Shown: in pieces, positions 63,071 through 64,000 of the stretch
Position numbering within the stretch: position 1 is the stretch's first letter
How the letters are laid out: the number at the start of each line of letters is the position of its first letter
DNA from: Sanderia malayensis
Lineage: Eukaryota > Cnidaria > Scyphozoa > Semaeostomeae > Pelagiidae
DNA: 64,000 nucleotides
Assembly (NCBI GenBank): GCA_013076295.1
Contig: RQOL01000876.1
Coordinates: forward strand, 5,766,001-5,830,000
Direction of reading: 5' to 3'
Translations under genes and position numbers: made by a program
The notes under the pieces: generated by a model
The model's input: only the letters and a program-made list of their open reading frames with translations
The model's database searches: none
Told to the model about the DNA's origin: nothing

Positions 63071-64000
63071 CTCCCACTTGATAGTTATGCTGATATCTCA
63101 AAAAGATCATAGAAGAAAATATAGAGTATGCTAACAATAAGAAAATGTAATATCCAAACTAGTAGTTCATTTAAAGAATTCTTTGAACACCAAGCATGTC
63201 TCTTAGCTTCTCAAAGGTACAAGTTCCCAGGTATCATTTTTCATTAAAGATGAAAAATTCTGAATTCATAGCATCCTGCCAGTGCTGAGATTGTTCACTA
63301 CTTAGTGCATCTTTGACCATTTTGGGCTCTTCAACTTCAGAAGTTAAAGACCCAGTGATATTGCACAGTTCCTCTCGAAATCTTACAGGTGGTCTGCGCT
63401 CTCTTGTTGCACCCAGGTTTCTGACCTGTTCCATAAAGTTGTCTTCGAAGGTTCTCTGTCTTGGAGCCTGTGCTCCCATTGGTTCCCCGTTATTCTTTCC
63501 CACTGGCTCAACATTTTCTGCATATACTGGCAGCTCGGGAACATCTTCATTCTCCTCAAAATTGCTTGATAAATACTTATCCAAAATAGCATATTCCATG
63601 CTGTCAGATTCTGATTTCTTGAAGTGTTCGAAATTATTCTCAATAAAATGAATGTTCCTGCTCACAACAAAATATTTCTTCTCCACATCATATATCTTAT
63701 ATCCCTTTACACCAGGTGGGTATCCAACAAAAATACCTCTGCGTGCTTTCGCATCAAGCTTCTTCCTTTGTCCAGTTGGGATATAAACATAGCATACGCA
63801 TCCAAATACTCTTAAATGAGTGACATTAGGTTTCCTTCTGAATAGCCGTTCAAATGGTGTTTCGTTGTCCAGTGCAGCAGTGGGACTCCGGTTGTGTAAA
63901 TATATAGCAGTATTACAAGCTTCTGCCCAGAAATCAATTGACAGTTTTGCATGTTGCAGCATAGATCTTGCAGATTCAATAATAGTCCTGTTCAGCCGCT
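63071..64000 (-). mobile_element. Deleted Ty1/copia retrotransposon (integrase part)
   Basis: Open from the window edge at 64000 down to a stop at 63234. The encoded residues include FWAEACNTAIYLHNRSPT, FGCVCYVY and GIFVGYPPGVKGYKIYD, which are the integrase C-terminal region of Ty1/copia polyproteins. The frame breaks just as the reverse transcriptase would begin; the next recognisable residues lie in another frame. Instead of reverse transcriptase and RNase H, only about 160 bp separate the break from the purine tract and LTR. The copy is therefore frameshifted and internally deleted. The 5' part lies beyond the window. Confidence 0.8.

Overview
This is a nuclear window from an animal. It is AT-rich, its genes are split into many short exons by GT-AG introns of about 0.1-3 kb, and intron and intergenic DNA is full of small terminal-inverted-repeat (TIR) elements. 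The gene set is metazoan: SOWAH-type ankyrin protein, KIF28/KLP-6-like kinesin, m-AAA protease, paired-like homeobox gene, ARM-TIR-SAM protein and PRMT5. The sequence does not fix the species; an invertebrate is most likely. All six gene models were built by hand from splice sites, reading phase and family motifs. Every model closes in frame from ATG to stop.

Layout: 3123-8826 (+) SOWAH-like gene; 12826-24135 (-) kinesin, 27 coding exons; 25280-34586 (-) AFG3L2-type m-AAA protease, 16 coding exons; 38175-43611 (+) paired-like Q50 homeobox gene, 3 coding exons; 45464-49618 (+) ARM-TIR-SAM protein, 10 coding exons; 50942-62134 (-) PRMT5, 21 coding exons; 62826-64000 (-) the 3' part of a deleted Ty1/copia element with its LTR. 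The genes are unrelated housekeeping and developmental loci and do not form a pathway.

The most striking observation is in the SOWAH-like gene. Its ankyrin repeats are only complete if four separate 3-nucleotide exons (GGT, TAT, AAT, GGG) are spliced in, along with a 12-nucleotide exon. Each 3-nt exon sits in a perfect CAG-NNN-GTRAGT context. The codons supply exactly the residues missing from the ankyrin consensus and restore the 33-residue repeat spacing.

Mobile DNA is abundant and mostly datable by target-site duplications: TA-flanked MITEs of several families, pogo/Tigger-like copies, a hAT-type element with a perfect 8-bp duplication, a PIF/Harbinger-like element with a Myb/SANT-like reading frame, an element with perfect 42-bp TIRs, and in a PRMT5 intron a 1.8-kb foldback element invaded by two other MITEs.
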